A stretch of DNA of 64,000 nt, from assembly GCF_037126175.1 (NCBI RefSeq), contig NZ_CP146986.1, forward strand, positions 2,074,501 through 2,138,500, in the 5' to 3' direction. Positions 50,375 to 59,479 of this stretch are shown here, in pieces (within the stretch, counting starts at the first letter, position 1; the number at the start of each line of letters is the position of its first letter). The position numbers were made by a program, and so were the translations under genes. This stretch comes from Pseudomonas sp. RSB 5.4. Its GTDB lineage: Bacteria; Pseudomonadota; Gammaproteobacteria; Pseudomonadales; Pseudomonadaceae. The notes beneath the pieces are model-generated. The model ran no database searches. It saw only the letters and a program-made list of their open reading frames with translations, and was not told where the DNA came from.

Positions 50375-51052
50375 ATGACCTTTTCAATCGCAGCCCGTTG
50401 CCCCGAAACCGGCCAGTTCGGTGTCGCCATCAGTTCCTCCAGCATCGCCGTCGGCGCGCGTTGTCCGTGGCTGCTGCCGGGTGTCGGCGCGGTGTCGAGC
50501 CAGAACATCACCCTGCCGTCCCTCGGCCCGGAAGTCCTTGCATTGATGGAGCAAGGCCACGCGCCCGACGCTGCGCTGGACCAGGTGCTGACTCGCAACG
50601 GCTACAGCCAGTACCGGCAGATCACCGTGATCAACCACCTCGGCCAGACCGCGCATTTCAGCGGCGCGCAGACCCTCGGCGTGCACAACGCGGTCTCCGG
50701 CGAACAATGCGTGGCCGCCGGCAACATGCTCGCCGGGCGCTCGGTAATCGAAGCGATGGTCAGTGCCTTTGAGGACGGCGAAGGCCAGTTGGCCGACCGC
50801 TTGCTCAAGGCCTTGCACGCCGCACAAGCCCTCGGTGGCGAAGCCGGGCCGGTGCATTCGGCGGCTATGGTGGTGGTCGGCGAACAGACCTGGCCGATCG
50901 TCAATTTGCGAGTCGACTGGGCAGACGCAGACCCGATCGGCCAGTTGCAAAAACTCTGGGATGCCTATCAGCCGCAGCTGCAGGACTACATCGACCGTGC
51001 CCTCGACCCGGCCAAGGCGCCGGGCTATGGCGTTGCCGGAGATGATCGATGA
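50375..51052 (+). CDS. DUF1028 family protein (Ntn-hydrolase fold)
   Basis: 225 residues. DUF1028 signatures: MTFSIAARCPETGQFGVAISSSSIAVGARCPW at the N-terminus, QNITLPSLGPEVLALMEQG, and AGNMLAGRSVIEAM plus the AAMVVVGEQTWPIVNLRVDW C-terminal block. The family is related to Ntn-hydrolases but has no established reaction. AAAGGAG precedes ATG. Its stop overlaps the start of the deacylase gene (ATGA), indicating coupled translation. Confidence 0.88.
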   Translation: MTFSIAARCPETGQFGVAISSSSIAVGARCPWLLPGVGAVSSQNITLPSLGPEVLALMEQGHAPDAALDQVLTRNGYSQYRQITVINHLGQTAHFSGAQTLGVHNAVSGEQCVAAGNMLAGRSVIEAMVSAFEDGEGQLADRLLKALHAAQALGGEAGPVHSAAMVVVGEQTWPIVNLRVDWADADPIGQLQKLWDAYQPQLQDYIDRALDPAKAPGYGVAGDDR

Positions 51053-52200
51053 GCAGCAGCGTCGCGTTGCTCAAGACGCTGGTGGGGTTCGACACCACCA
51101 GCCGCGAATCCAACCTGCAATTGATCGAGTTCGTGCGTGACTACCTCGCTGGCTTCGGCGTGCCGTGCGAGCTGATCTACAACGCCGAGCGCAGCAAGGC
51201 CAATCTGTTCGCGACGATTGGCCCGGCCGAGCAACCGGGCATCGTGCTTTCGGGACACACCGATGTGGTGCCAGTCGACGGCCAACCGTGGACGGTGGCG
51301 CCGTTCGAACTCAGCGAGCGTGACGGCAAGCTGTTCGGCCGTGGCACCGCAGACATGAAGGGCTACATCGCCTGCGTGTTGGCCTTGGTGCCGGCGCTGG
51401 TCGCTGCAGAGCTGCGCATGCCTGTGCACATCGCCCTGTCCTATGACGAAGAAGTCGGCTGCCTTGGGGTGCGCTCGTTGCTCGCCGAACTGCAGCAGCG
51501 TCCAGTCAAACCTTTGCTGTGCATCATCGGTGAACCCACCGAGCTGAAACCGGTGCTCGGCCATAAAGGCAAACTGGCGATGCGCTGCGACGTGCATGGT
51601 CATCCCTGCCATTCGGCCTACGCACCGCTGGGAGTCAACGCCATCGAATACGCCGCCGAGCTGATCGGCGAGCTGGGGCGTATCGGCCAGCAACTGAAAG
51701 CGCCCGAGCATCACGACGCGCGCTTCGATCCGCCCTACAGCACGGTGCAGACCGGGGTGATCAGCGGCGGCAAGGCCTTGAACATCGTGCCTGCCGATTG
51801 CCGCTTCGACTTCGAAATCCGCGCCCTGCCCTCGCAGGATCCAACCCAGGTCGCACAACAGTTGCAGGCTTACGCCGAGCAGCAAGTGCTGCCGCGCATG
51901 CGTGCGGTCAGCGAGCACAGCGCGATTCGTTTCAGTGAGTTGTCGGCTTATCCCGGTCTGGCCACCGATGCGCAGAGTCAGGCGGCCGAGCTGATTGCGG
52001 CGTTCTGCGGTTCTCGGGAATTCGGCACCGTAGCGTTCGGCACCGAGGGCGGGCTGTTCGATGCGGCGGGTATTCCCACGGTGGTCTGCGGCCCCGGCAG
52101 CATGGATCAGGGGCACAAACCGGACGAGTTTGTCAGTCGTGCGCAACTCGATGCCTGCGATGCGATGCTGCAGCGGATGCTGACCTCGATCCGCGCTTGA
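51049..52200 (+). CDS. M20 family deacylase, acetylornithine deacetylase (ArgE)-like
   Basis: 383 residues. M20 motifs: SGHTDVVPVDG (metal His), GRGTADMKGYI, SYDEEVGCLG (catalytic Glu), IGEPTELKPVLGHKG, and C-terminal GPGSMDQGHKPDEFV. Close to ArgE, yet placement next to DUF1028, RidA and a monooxygenase rather than arginine genes points to hydrolysis of another N-acyl compound. Overlaps DUF1028 by 4 bp. Confidence 0.88.
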   Translation: MSSSVALLKTLVGFDTTSRESNLQLIEFVRDYLAGFGVPCELIYNAERSKANLFATIGPAEQPGIVLSGHTDVVPVDGQPWTVAPFELSERDGKLFGRGTADMKGYIACVLALVPALVAAELRMPVHIALSYDEEVGCLGVRSLLAELQQRPVKPLLCIIGEPTELKPVLGHKGKLAMRCDVHGHPCHSAYAPLGVNAIEYAAELIGELGRIGQQLKAPEHHDARFDPPYSTVQTGVISGGKALNIVPADCRFDFEIRALPSQDPTQVAQQLQAYAEQQVLPRMRAVSEHSAIRFSELSAYPGLATDAQSQAAELIAAFCGSREFGTVAFGTEGGLFDAAGIPTVVCGPGSMDQGHKPDEFVSRAQLDACDAMLQRMLTSIRA

Positions 52201-52219
52201 AACACGGCTCGACGCACGC

Positions 52220-53131
52220 TCAGGCGTACAGTCGAGCCAACTCCTCACGGCAATGATCAACGAACAACTGCACCGGTTTGGTCAGTTGTACCCGACGCAG
52301 CCAGGCTGCCGACAAGCCCGAGCCGGTCACGGTTTCCGCCAGCGGCACGCACACCACTTTCTGCCCGTCGTAGGTGTACTCGCCGAACGGTCGGGTCACC
52401 AGAATCGAAAAACCGAAACCGCGCCCGACCATGCCGCGCACCATCTCGATCGACGGCGAGCTGAAGACGATGTGCGGGGTCAGTCCGCGCTCCTCGAAAA
52501 TGCTCACGAAATAGGTGCGGCTGGGCACCACGTCGAGCAGGATCATCGGCTCCAGCACCAGATCGTGCAGCGAGACTTTCGCCTGTTGCGCAAAGCGGTG
52601 GTCGGCCGGCAGCAACGCATAGGGCTGCTGCGGCGGCATCAGCGGCGTGGTTTCGATGGTGGTATCGAGGTCGTGCTCGAACAGCATCGCGACATCGATG
52701 CTGCCGGCGGTCAGCGCCTGCACCAGTTCCTGTTGTTCGCCATCGCGAATACGGATTTCCACGCCCGGCCAGCGCTGCTTGAAACCGGCGATCAGGCGCG
52801 GCAGGTACAGCGGCGCCACCGTTTCGAAACAGCCGATATCGATCTGCCCGGCGACCACGTCGTTGTCGGCCAGCGCGTTCTGCTCGAACTCATGCGCCAC
52901 CCGCAGCAACTCCAGGGCCTTGCGATAAAACCGCGAACCGCTGGGCGTCAGCGAAACGCCCTGGGCGTGATGGCGGATGAACAGCTGCACGCCGAAGCTT
53001 TCTTCCAGATGCTTGATTGCGGTGGAGACCGACGGCTGGGCGATATAGAGCTTGCGCGAGGCTTCGGCGACGCTGCCGCAATCGGCGGTGGTGACGAAGT
53101 ATTTGAGCTGGCGCAGGTTGTAGGCGGCCAT
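52220..53131 (-). CDS. LysR-family transcriptional regulator
   Basis: 303 residues. HTH 1-65 (MAAYNLRQLKYFVTTADCGSVAEASRKLYIAQPSVSTAIKHLEESFGVQLFIRHH) then an effector domain (GQIDIGCFETVAPLYLPRLIAGF). The CynR/pyrimidine-type clade is plausible but unproven. Convergent with the deacylase gene (20-bp gap) and divergent from the NCS1 permease. ATG 53131 is preceded by GAGG seven bases upstream. Probably regulates the permease and perhaps the catabolic genes. Confidence 0.9.
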   Translation of the reverse strand: MAAYNLRQLKYFVTTADCGSVAEASRKLYIAQPSVSTAIKHLEESFGVQLFIRHHAQGVSLTPSGSRFYRKALELLRVAHEFEQNALADNDVVAGQIDIGCFETVAPLYLPRLIAGFKQRWPGVEIRIRDGEQQELVQALTAGSIDVAMLFEHDLDTTIETTPLMPPQQPYALLPADHRFAQQAKVSLHDLVLEPMILLDVVPSRTYFVSIFEERGLTPHIVFSSPSIEMVRGMVGRGFGFSILVTRPFGEYTYDGQKVVCVPLAETVTGSGLSAAWLRRVQLTKPVQLFVDHCREELARLYA

Positions 53132-53159
53132 ATAAAACCTCTGCAAGTGAGACAACGCT

Positions 53160-53320
53160 TTTGTGGTGAGGGGATTTATCTGTTGTCAGGACATTTATCT
53201 GTAGTCAGGGGGTTCTGTGGTGAGGGGATTTATCCCCGATGGGGCGCGAAGCGGCCCCTGTTTCTATAGTCAAAAGAGGGGCCGCTGCGCACCCCATCGG
53301 GGATAAATCCCCTCACCACA
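53160..53320. repeat. REPIN, GTGGTGAGGGG type, with an extra half copy
   Basis: A complete doublet spans 53216-53320: ends TGTGGTGAGGGGATTTATCC and complement, inner arms GCGGCCCCT/AGGGGCCGC. A single REP, TTGTGGTGAGGGGATTTATC, lies at 53160-53180, followed by degraded ATTTATCTG repeats. This is a third REP core in the window, located between the LysR gene and the permease. Confidence 0.88.
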
Positions 53321-53529
53321 AAACTGTGTAAATCCAGAACAGAGTGAAGCCTGAACATACCGGAGCTACGGATTACACGCGGCATATATTTTTTAAGGTC
53401 TGAAGCAACAAACTTACTAATTTATCTATCCCGGGCCTTTGCACATGATCGCTTCAACAAGAAATGCGCCGTCCGTGTCGGCGCTTACCGAAGTACGTCC
53501 ACGTACTCATCCTTGCCTTGGAGTTCGTC
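53321..53529. other. Leader region of the NCS1 permease gene
   Basis: No gene. The first half is AT-rich (GCATATATTTTTTAAGG near 53381) and probably contains promoter and LysR contacts. A small hairpin GCGCCG/CGGCGC occurs at 53466-53484. The start codon 53530 is preceded by GGAGTTC. Confidence 0.4.
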
Positions 53530-54945
53530 ATGTCCACCTCTGCAACAACGTCCGCCCCGCTCATTGAAAAACACACGATAGGATACGTGCCCCCCGAAGA
53601 TCGCCACGGAAAGGTCAGGGATCTGTTCACGCTGTGGTTCGGCGGCAACATCGCGCCGTTGCCCATCGTCACCGGCGCGCTGGGCGTGCAGTTGTTCCAC
53701 CTGAACCTAGTCTGGGGCATCGTCGCGATTCTGGTCGGCCATCTGGTCGGCGGCGTGCTGATGGCGCTGCACTCGGCGCAAGGCCCGCAGATGGGCATTC
53801 CGCAGATGATCCAGAGCCGCGCGCAGTTCGGCTCGCTCGGCGCGCTGCTGGTGGTGCTGATTGCCGGGGTCATGTACATCGGCTTTTTCGCCTCCAACAT
53901 TGTGCTGGCCGGCAAGTCGCTGCACGGCGTGGTCGACAGCGTGCCGGTGCCGGTCGGCATCGTCATCGGCGCGTTCGGTTCGGGGATCATCGGCATCATC
54001 GGCTACCGCTTCATCCATGTGCTCAACCGCATCGGCACCTGGGTGCTGGGGATCGGCATCGTCGTCGGTTTCGGCTACATCTTCACCCATATTCAAACCG
54101 ATGACTTCCTCACCCGCGGCAGCTTCAACCTCTCCGGCTGGCTCGCCACTGTGTCGCTGGCCGCGCTGTGGCAGATCGCGTTTGCGCCGTACGTGTCCGA
54201 CTATTCGCGTTACCTGCCGGCCGACGTAAAAGTCTCGTCGACGTTCTGGACCACCTATCTGGGGTCAGCACTGGGTTCAAGCCTGGCGTTCATCTTCGGT
54301 GCCGTTGCCGTGCTCGCGACCCCGGTGGGCATGGACACCATGGATGCGGTCAAGCTCGCCACTGGCTCGATCGGGCCGCTGATGCTGGTGCTGTTCCTGC
54401 TCAGCGTAATCAGCCACAACGCCCTCAACCTGTACGGCGCAGTGCTGTCGCTGATTACCCTGGTGCAGACCTTCGCCTACCGCTGGATCCCCACCGCGAA
54501 AAGTCGTGCGGTGATCTCGATCATCGTCCTGCTGGCCTGCTGCTTTGCCGCCGTCGGCGCCTCGAAGGACTTCATCGGCCACTTCGTCGACATGGTGCTA
54601 GTGTTGCTGGTGGTGTTGGTGCCGTGGACCGCGATCAACCTGATCGACTTCTACGCCATTCACAAAGGCAAGTACGACATCCAGTCGATCTTCCAGGTCG
54701 ACGGCGGCATCTACGGACGCTACAACCCGCAAGCGCTGCTGGCCTACGCGATCGGCATCGCGGTGCAGATCCCGTTCATGAACACCCCGCTGTACGTCGG
54801 CCCAGTCTCGGCGCACATCAACGGCGCGGACCTGTCGTGGCTGGTCGGGCTGCTGGTGACTTCGCCGCTGTACTTTTGGCTGGCGAGTCGTGACAGCGCC
54901 TATCGGCGGCGGACGATGGGTGGGAAGCTGATGGGCAGTCTCTGA
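53530..54945 (+). CDS. NCS1 family permease (cytosine/purine/hydantoin type)
   Basis: 471 residues, twelve helices. NCS1 marks: [27 protein letters not shown] in helix 1 and the [19 protein letters not shown] segment in helix 3; later [13 protein letters not shown]. Imports a nucleobase, hydantoin, allantoin or vitamin-like heterocycle with H+ or Na+. ATG 53530 follows GGAG. Divergent from its presumed LysR regulator. It ends at a terminator. Confidence 0.92.
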   Translation: MSTSATTSAPLIEKHTIGYVPPEDRHGKVRDLFTLWFGGNIAPLPIVTGALGVQLFHLNLVWGIVAILVGHLVGGVLMALHSAQGPQMGIPQMIQSRAQFGSLGALLVVLIAGVMYIGFFASNIVLAGKSLHGVVDSVPVPVGIVIGAFGSGIIGIIGYRFIHVLNRIGTWVLGIGIVVGFGYIFTHIQTDDFLTRGSFNLSGWLATVSLAALWQIAFAPYVSDYSRYLPADVKVSSTFWTTYLGSALGSSLAFIFGAVAVLATPVGMDTMDAVKLATGSIGPLMLVLFLLSVISHNALNLYGAVLSLITLVQTFAYRWIPTAKSRAVISIIVLLACCFAAVGASKDFIGHFVDMVLVLLVVLVPWTAINLIDFYAIHKGKYDIQSIFQVDGGIYGRYNPQALLAYAIGIAVQIPFMNTPLYVGPVSAHINGADLSWLVGLLVTSPLYFWLASRDSAYRRRTMGGKLMGSL

Positions 54946-54963
54946 GCTTGATTCGATGTAAAA

Positions 54964-55000
54964 AGAAGGCCTGCCGCTGTGCGGGCCTTCTGCGTTTTGG
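54964..55000 (+). terminator. Terminator after NCS1 permease
   Basis: Stem AGAAGGC/GCCTTCT with an inner CCGC/GCGG helix (54964-54991) and a short T run GTTTT at 54996-55000, starting 19 bp beyond the permease stop. Confidence 0.65.
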
Positions 55001-55049
55001 TGTGGTATTTGTTGAGTTTCTACAGGTACCCACGAGAAAGGGAAAACTC

Positions 55050-55673
55050 ATGCTGCGAATTCTGGGCAAGGCGTCATCGATCAACGTGCGCAAAGTGCTG
55101 TGGACCTGCGCCGAACTGCAGATTCCGTTCACGCGTGAGGATTGGGGATCGGGCTTCAAGCCTACTGATACGCCGGAGTTTCTAGCGCTCAACCCTTGCG
55201 CGATGGTGCCAGTGATTCAGGACGACGATTTCACGCTGTGGGAATCGAACACGATCATTCGTTATCTGGCGGGAGCCTATGGCGGCGCAGGCCTCTACCC
55301 CATAGAGCCGCGAGCTCGTGCGCGGGTCGATCAGTGGATCGACTGGCAGGCGTCGGAGCTGAACCGCTCGTGGTCGTATGCGTTCATGTCGCTGGTGCGC
55401 CAGTCGCCGGATCATCAGGACAGCGCCGCGTTGGCCAACGGCGTCGAGCAATGGTCGAAGACCATGGGCATCCTTGATCAGCAGCTGGAAAAGACGGGCG
55501 CTTACGTCAGTGGCGAGCAGTTTTCTCTCGCCGATATCCCCATCGGGCTGTCGGTCAACCGCTGGTTCGAAACGCCGCTCGCGCATCCGGACTATGCCGC
55601 CGTCAGGGCGTATTACGAGCGTCTGAGTCAACGCGAAGGCTTTCGCCTGTACGGCAGAAACGGTACGCCATAA
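55050..55673 (+). CDS. Glutathione S-transferase family protein
   Basis: 207 residues. Thioredoxin-fold domain 1-80 with [44 protein letters not shown] (cis-Pro and the Glu-Ser GSH site), and helical domain with [15 protein letters not shown]. Resembles bacterial GSTs related to maleylacetoacetate isomerase or Gtt. GAAAGGG precedes ATG 55050. Single gene, closed by a bidirectional terminator. Confidence 0.88.
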   Translation: MLRILGKASSINVRKVLWTCAELQIPFTREDWGSGFKPTDTPEFLALNPCAMVPVIQDDDFTLWESNTIIRYLAGAYGGAGLYPIEPRARARVDQWIDWQASELNRSWSYAFMSLVRQSPDHQDSAALANGVEQWSKTMGILDQQLEKTGAYVSGEQFSLADIPIGLSVNRWFETPLAHPDYAAVRAYYERLSQREGFRLYGRNGTP

Positions 55674-55675
55674 CG

Positions 55676-55715
55676 AAAAAACCTCTGGTTCCCGATCACG
55701 GAACCAGAGGTTTTT
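55676..55715. terminator. Bidirectional rho-independent terminator
   Basis: Stem AACCTCTGGTTCC/GGAACCAGAGGTT (about 55680-55712), six A before it and five T after, between the convergent GST and Mop genes. A second small hairpin GGCCTGA/TCAGGCC at 55719-55740 contains the Mop stop codon. Confidence 0.88.
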
Positions 55716-55733
55716 ATTGGCCTGAACCCTAGA

Positions 55734-56162
55734 TCAGGCCGGAACACCCAGAATGATGTGCGACGCCTTGATCACCGCCGTGGCGCTCACACCCTTGGCC
55801 AGACCCAGCTCGGCAACGGCATCACGGGTAACGATCGAATAAACCTTCGAACCGCCCGCCAGCTCGATCACCACTTCCGCATTGACCGCACCGTCGGTGA
55901 CGCTCAGCACTTTGCCTTCCAGGCAGTTACGCGCCGACAAGCGAATGTCGCTGGATTCGGTCATCAGCATCACCCACGGCGCCTTGACCAACGCAACAGC
56001 TTCCTTGCCAACGGCGATGCCAAGGTTCTTGATGCTTTCCATGGTCACGACGGCAACCAGTTGCTCGCCCCCGGCCAGGGTCAGAACCACTTCGGCGTTG
56101 ACCGCACCGGCCTGCACCTGGCTGACGTTGCCTTTGAATACGTTGCGTGCGCTGACTTTCAT
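55734..56162 (-). CDS. Di-Mop molybdate/molybdopterin-binding protein
   Basis: 142 residues, two tandem Mop (TOBE) domains: SARNVFKGNVSQVQAGAVNAEVVLTLAGG and SARNCLEGKVLSVTDGAVNAEVVIELAGG. Binds and stores molybdate as an oligomer, cytoplasmic. AGGAAG precedes ATG 56162. It may buffer molybdate for enzymes such as the Mo-hydroxylase coded 22 kb away. A ModE-like inverted repeat lies upstream. Confidence 0.93.
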   Translation of the reverse strand: MKVSARNVFKGNVSQVQAGAVNAEVVLTLAGGEQLVAVVTMESIKNLGIAVGKEAVALVKAPWVMLMTESSDIRLSARNCLEGKVLSVTDGAVNAEVVIELAGGSKVYSIVTRDAVAELGLAKGVSATAVIKASHIILGVPA

Positions 56163-56219
56163 GACGGGCTTCCTTTTTTGACTTTAGAGTTAGGAAAAAC
56201 GGCCTGCATCATCAGAGTT

Positions 56220-56247
56220 AGCGTTATGTAGAAACAACTACAGCGCT
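56220..56247. promoter_or_regulatory. ModE-like inverted repeat upstream of Mop gene
   Basis: AGCGTTATGTAG (56220-56231) faces CTACAGCGCT (56238-56247), giving imperfect dyad symmetry around six bases. The CGTTATGTA half resembles the ModE box (CGTTATATA). Located 58 bp upstream of the Mop start. Position and partial match only. Confidence 0.35.
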
Positions 56248-56299
56248 GCGCTCTGTTGTCACACTTGCACTGTGCAAACACCTGTCGAGCAACAATAGA

Positions 56300-56962
56300 T
56301 CAGATCAGCAGGTCTTCATAAAACGCGCCGAACGGTCGCTGCGGGTGGGCGATCTGGATTTCCAGAATCCACACCCCGGCATTTGGCGTCTGCTCGAAAT
56401 CGCCGAGATTGCCGCCGCGATGGATCGCATGAGGGAAATCGCTGACGCGGTGGCCCTTGATGTCGAGATTGAGTTTCCAGCCCATGGCTTCGGCCTGATC
56501 GCTGGCGTAACGGTACAACTCGACACCGCTCACGCCTTGGCGCCATAACGCCTCGACGCGCTTGAACAGCTCTTTGGACGCCGCTGCACAGGCGATCATT
56601 TCCGGATCGGATCCGGTGGTGAAGGTTTCGCCGGCATCGCCTTCGTGCCCCTGCCAGACCACGCCCATGTCGATGAAGAAAATATCGTTCTCACCGAGTA
56701 CCGGATCGCCTTCGGAACGTTCCCTGAACGCCTTCAGCGTGTTGGCGCCAAAGCGGATCAGCAGCGGGTGCCAGATGCGGTCCATGCCCAGTTCGGCGAG
56801 GATCTGTTTGCCCTGTTCCTGGGCTTCGGATTCACGCATGCCGGGCTTGATCACCTTGGCGATGGCATCAACGGCGTTCCAGGTCAGGTCCTGCGCATGG
56901 CGCATCGTTTCCAGCACAAACCGCTCACCGACTGCTTCTTTACCGCTCAGGGCTGCACTCAT
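56300..56962 (-). CDS. M24 family metallopeptidase-like protein
   Basis: 220 residues, the pita-bread fold without the N-terminal creatinase-like half. Metal ligands can be read as Asp in IFFIDMGV, Asp in EGDAGETF, His in FPHAIHRGGN, and Glu in WILEIQIA and FYEDLLI. Role among aminopeptidase, prolidase or creatinase activities is open. Probably downstream of the LysR gene on the same strand (82-bp gap). GGACAAGG precedes ATG 56962. Confidence 0.82.
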   Translation of the reverse strand: MSAALSGKEAVGERFVLETMRHAQDLTWNAVDAIAKVIKPGMRESEAQEQGKQILAELGMDRIWHPLLIRFGANTLKAFRERSEGDPVLGENDIFFIDMGVVWQGHEGDAGETFTTGSDPEMIACAAASKELFKRVEALWRQGVSGVELYRYASDQAEAMGWKLNLDIKGHRVSDFPHAIHRGGNLGDFEQTPNAGVWILEIQIAHPQRPFGAFYEDLLI

Positions 56963-57044
56963 GTCCTTGTCCTCATGGCTACGCTGTATAGTTTTTTATA
57001 TTGCGAAACGCCGATCAAGATACAGCCATGACACAACGTGTCAA

Positions 57045-57923
57045 TTACTCTTCTGCGCGCACCACGCCGCGCTCCTCCAGCAAACGCACGAACATGCTCA
57101 AGCTGCGCGACACCGTGCCCCGGCGCCACACCAGCCAGGTGGTCAGATAGCGAAAGTCCGCCGCCAGCGGCCAGACGCTGACCGTCGCGCTGCCGGGCAT
57201 GCTCTGCAGCATTTTGCGCGGCATCAACGCCAGCCCGGCTCCGGCGCTGACGCAGGCGAGCATGCCGTGATAGGACTCCATCTCGAAGATCTTGCCCGGC
57301 ACGGCGGCGTCGGTGCTGAACCATTTTTCGAAGTGATGACGATAGGAGCAGTTGGAGCGAAACGCATAGATGTTCTCGCCGTTCACATCCGCCGCGCGCT
57401 GCACCGGCGCGTGATTGAGTGGCGCGATGATGACCATCTCTTCCTCGAACGCTGGCACGCCTTCGAGCGTTGGATGCAACACTGGGCCGTCGACAAACGC
57501 AGCGGCCAGACGCCCAGAAAGTACGCCGTCGATCATCGTCCCGGATGGCCCGGTGGACAGGTCCAGATCGACTTTCGGGTGAAGCTGGTTGTACGCCGCC
57601 AGCAGCTCAGGAATGCGCACCGCTGCGGTGCTTTCCAGCGAGCCGAGGGGAAACGCGCCCTGCGGCTCTTCACCGGCGACCGTGGCCCGCGCTTCCTGCA
57701 CCAGATCGAGAATGCGCCGGGCGTACTCGAGAAAACTCCAGCCGGCCGGCGACAGGCGCAGACGGCTTTTCTCGCGGATGAACAGGTCGACACCCAAGTC
57801 CTGCTCCAGCTGTTTGATCCGCGTGGTCAGGTTCGACGGCACGCGATGGATGTGCGCCGCCGCAGCGCTGATGCTGCCGTGCTCGGCAACGGCCTTGAAG
57901 ATTTCCAGCTGCACCAGATCCAC
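57045..57923 (-). CDS. LysR-family transcriptional regulator
   Basis: 292 residues if started at GTG 57923, which has GGAG seven bases upstream; ATG 57929 two codons earlier is possible but too close to it. HTH 1-60 ([50 protein letters not shown]), then an effector domain ([22 protein letters not shown]). PutR/AmtR-like clades contain similar proteins. Divergent from the semialdehyde dehydrogenase gene, its likely target. Confidence 0.88.
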   Translation of the reverse strand: MDLVQLEIFKAVAEHGSISAAAAHIHRVPSNLTTRIKQLEQDLGVDLFIREKSRLRLSPAGWSFLEYARRILDLVQEARATVAGEEPQGAFPLGSLESTAAVRIPELLAAYNQLHPKVDLDLSTGPSGTMIDGVLSGRLAAAFVDGPVLHPTLEGVPAFEEEMVIIAPLNHAPVQRAADVNGENIYAFRSNCSYRHHFEKWFSTDAAVPGKIFEMESYHGMLACVSAGAGLALMPRKMLQSMPGSATVSVWPLAADFRYLTTWLVWRRGTVSRSLSMFVRLLEERGVVRAEE

Positions 57924-58026
57924 AATCATTCTCCAATCGTGAAAGAAACGATCTTTATTATTCAGTTTCCAGAAAACAAACGCCACCCTACTCTAGGCCC
58001 ATCCACTGAACTCGCAGGACGACGCC

Positions 58027-59418
58027 ATGAGCCAGATTTCCAGCCAGACCCACGCCATCTCGATCAACCCTGCTACCGGCGAGCAGGTCGGTCACTACGC
58101 CTTTGAATCGGCGCAAGCCCTCGACGCTGCGCTGACCCGCGCCGCATTCGGTTTCTCGAAATGGAAACGCAAGCCGCTGCAGGATCGCTCCCGCGCCTTG
58201 ACCGCCCTTGCCGGCGCTCTACGCGAAACTGCCGAAGCCATGGCGACCATGATCACTTTGGAAATGGGCAAGCCGATCGCCCAGGCCCGTGGCGAAATCG
58301 AGAAATGCGCCAAGCTTTGTGAGTGGTACGCCGAAAACGGCCCGGCCATGCTCGACGCCGAACCGACCCAGGTTGAAGGCGGCAAGGCGCGTATCGAGTA
58401 CCGACCGCTCGGCCCGATCCTCGCGGTGATGCCGTGGAACTTCCCGATCTGGCAAGTGCTGCGCGGTGCCGTTCCGGCGCTGATCGCCGGCAACACTTAC
58501 GTGCTCAAGCACGCGCCGAACGTGATGGGCAGCGCCTACCTGTTGCGCGACGCGTTCAAGCGCGCCGGTTTCGCCGATGGCGTGTTTGAAGTGATCAACG
58601 TCACCCCGGAAGGCGTTTCCAGCGCCATCGCCGACCCGCGCATCGCCGCCGTAACCCTGACTGGCAGCGTGCGCGCCGGTATGGCCATTGGTGCCCAGGC
58701 CGGTGCCGCGCTGAAGAAATGCGTGCTGGAGTTGGGCGGTTCCGACCCGTTCATCGTGCTCAATGACGCCGATCTCGACGAAGCGGTGCAGGCTGCCGTC
58801 GTCGGCCGCTACCAGAACTCCGGCCAGGTCTGCGCCGCGGCCAAGCGTCTGATCATCGAAGAAGGTGTGGTCGAGGAGTTCACCCGCAAATTCGTTGAGG
58901 CCACCCGTCAATTGAAAGTCGGTGATCCGCTGTCCGCCGACACCTACATCGGCCCAATGGCGCGTTTCGATCTGCGTGACGAACTCGACCAGCAAGTGCG
59001 CGACACCCTCGAAGAAGGCGCCACCCTGTTGCTCGGCGGCGGCAAGGCCCAAGGCCCGGGCAACTACTACGAGCCGACCGTGCTGGCCGATGTCACCGAC
59101 CGCATGACCTCGTTCAAACAGGAACTGTTCGGCCCGGTCGCCTCGATCATCACCGCCCGCGATTGCGCCCACGCCATCGCCCTGGCCAACGACAGCGACT
59201 TCGGCCTGACCGCGACGATCTACACCGCCAACGTGCAACTGGCCCAGCAGCTGACCAGTGAACTGGAAACCGGCGGCGTGTTCATCAACGGCTACTCCGC
59301 CAGCGACCCGCGCGTGACCTTCGGCGGCGTGAAGAAAAGCGGTTTCGGCCGCGAACTGTCGCACTTCGGCGTGCGCGAGTTCTGCAACGCGCAGACCGTG
59401 TGGCTGGATCGCAAATAA
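58027..59418 (+). CDS. NAD(P)-dependent aldehyde dehydrogenase, succinate-semialdehyde type
   Basis: 463 residues. Cofactor motif VMPWNFPIWQVLRGAVPALIAGN, Glu235 in VLELGGSDPF, and catalytic Cys269 in NSGQVCAAAKR. Length and the MGKPIAQARGEIEKCAKLCEWYAENG block resemble Sad/YneI, which oxidises succinate semialdehyde with NAD+. Divergent LysR nearby. Followed by a terminator shared with the converging gene. Confidence 0.9.
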   Translation: MSQISSQTHAISINPATGEQVGHYAFESAQALDAALTRAAFGFSKWKRKPLQDRSRALTALAGALRETAEAMATMITLEMGKPIAQARGEIEKCAKLCEWYAENGPAMLDAEPTQVEGGKARIEYRPLGPILAVMPWNFPIWQVLRGAVPALIAGNTYVLKHAPNVMGSAYLLRDAFKRAGFADGVFEVINVTPEGVSSAIADPRIAAVTLTGSVRAGMAIGAQAGAALKKCVLELGGSDPFIVLNDADLDEAVQAAVVGRYQNSGQVCAAAKRLIIEEGVVEEFTRKFVEATRQLKVGDPLSADTYIGPMARFDLRDELDQQVRDTLEEGATLLLGGGKAQGPGNYYEPTVLADVTDRMTSFKQELFGPVASIITARDCAHAIALANDSDFGLTATIYTANVQLAQQLTSELETGGVFINGYSASDPRVTFGGVKKSGFGRELSHFGVREFCNAQTVWLDRK

Positions 59419-59424
59419 GCCATG

Positions 59425-59464
59425 AAAAAGCCCGCAAGTGTTTGTCGCGCTTGCGGGCTTTTTT
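59425..59464. terminator. Bidirectional rho-independent terminator
   Basis: Stem GCCCGCAAG (59430-59438)/CTTGCGGGC (59450-59458), preceded by five A and followed by six T, between convergent genes. Confidence 0.92.
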
Positions 59465-59479
59465 GTGCGTGCTTAATTA

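Noticed and set aside
58219..59364. A 381-codon minus-strand frame within the aldehyde dehydrogenase gene
   Set aside because: Antisense shadow; the plus strand contains the catalytic Glu and Cys motifs in the right order.
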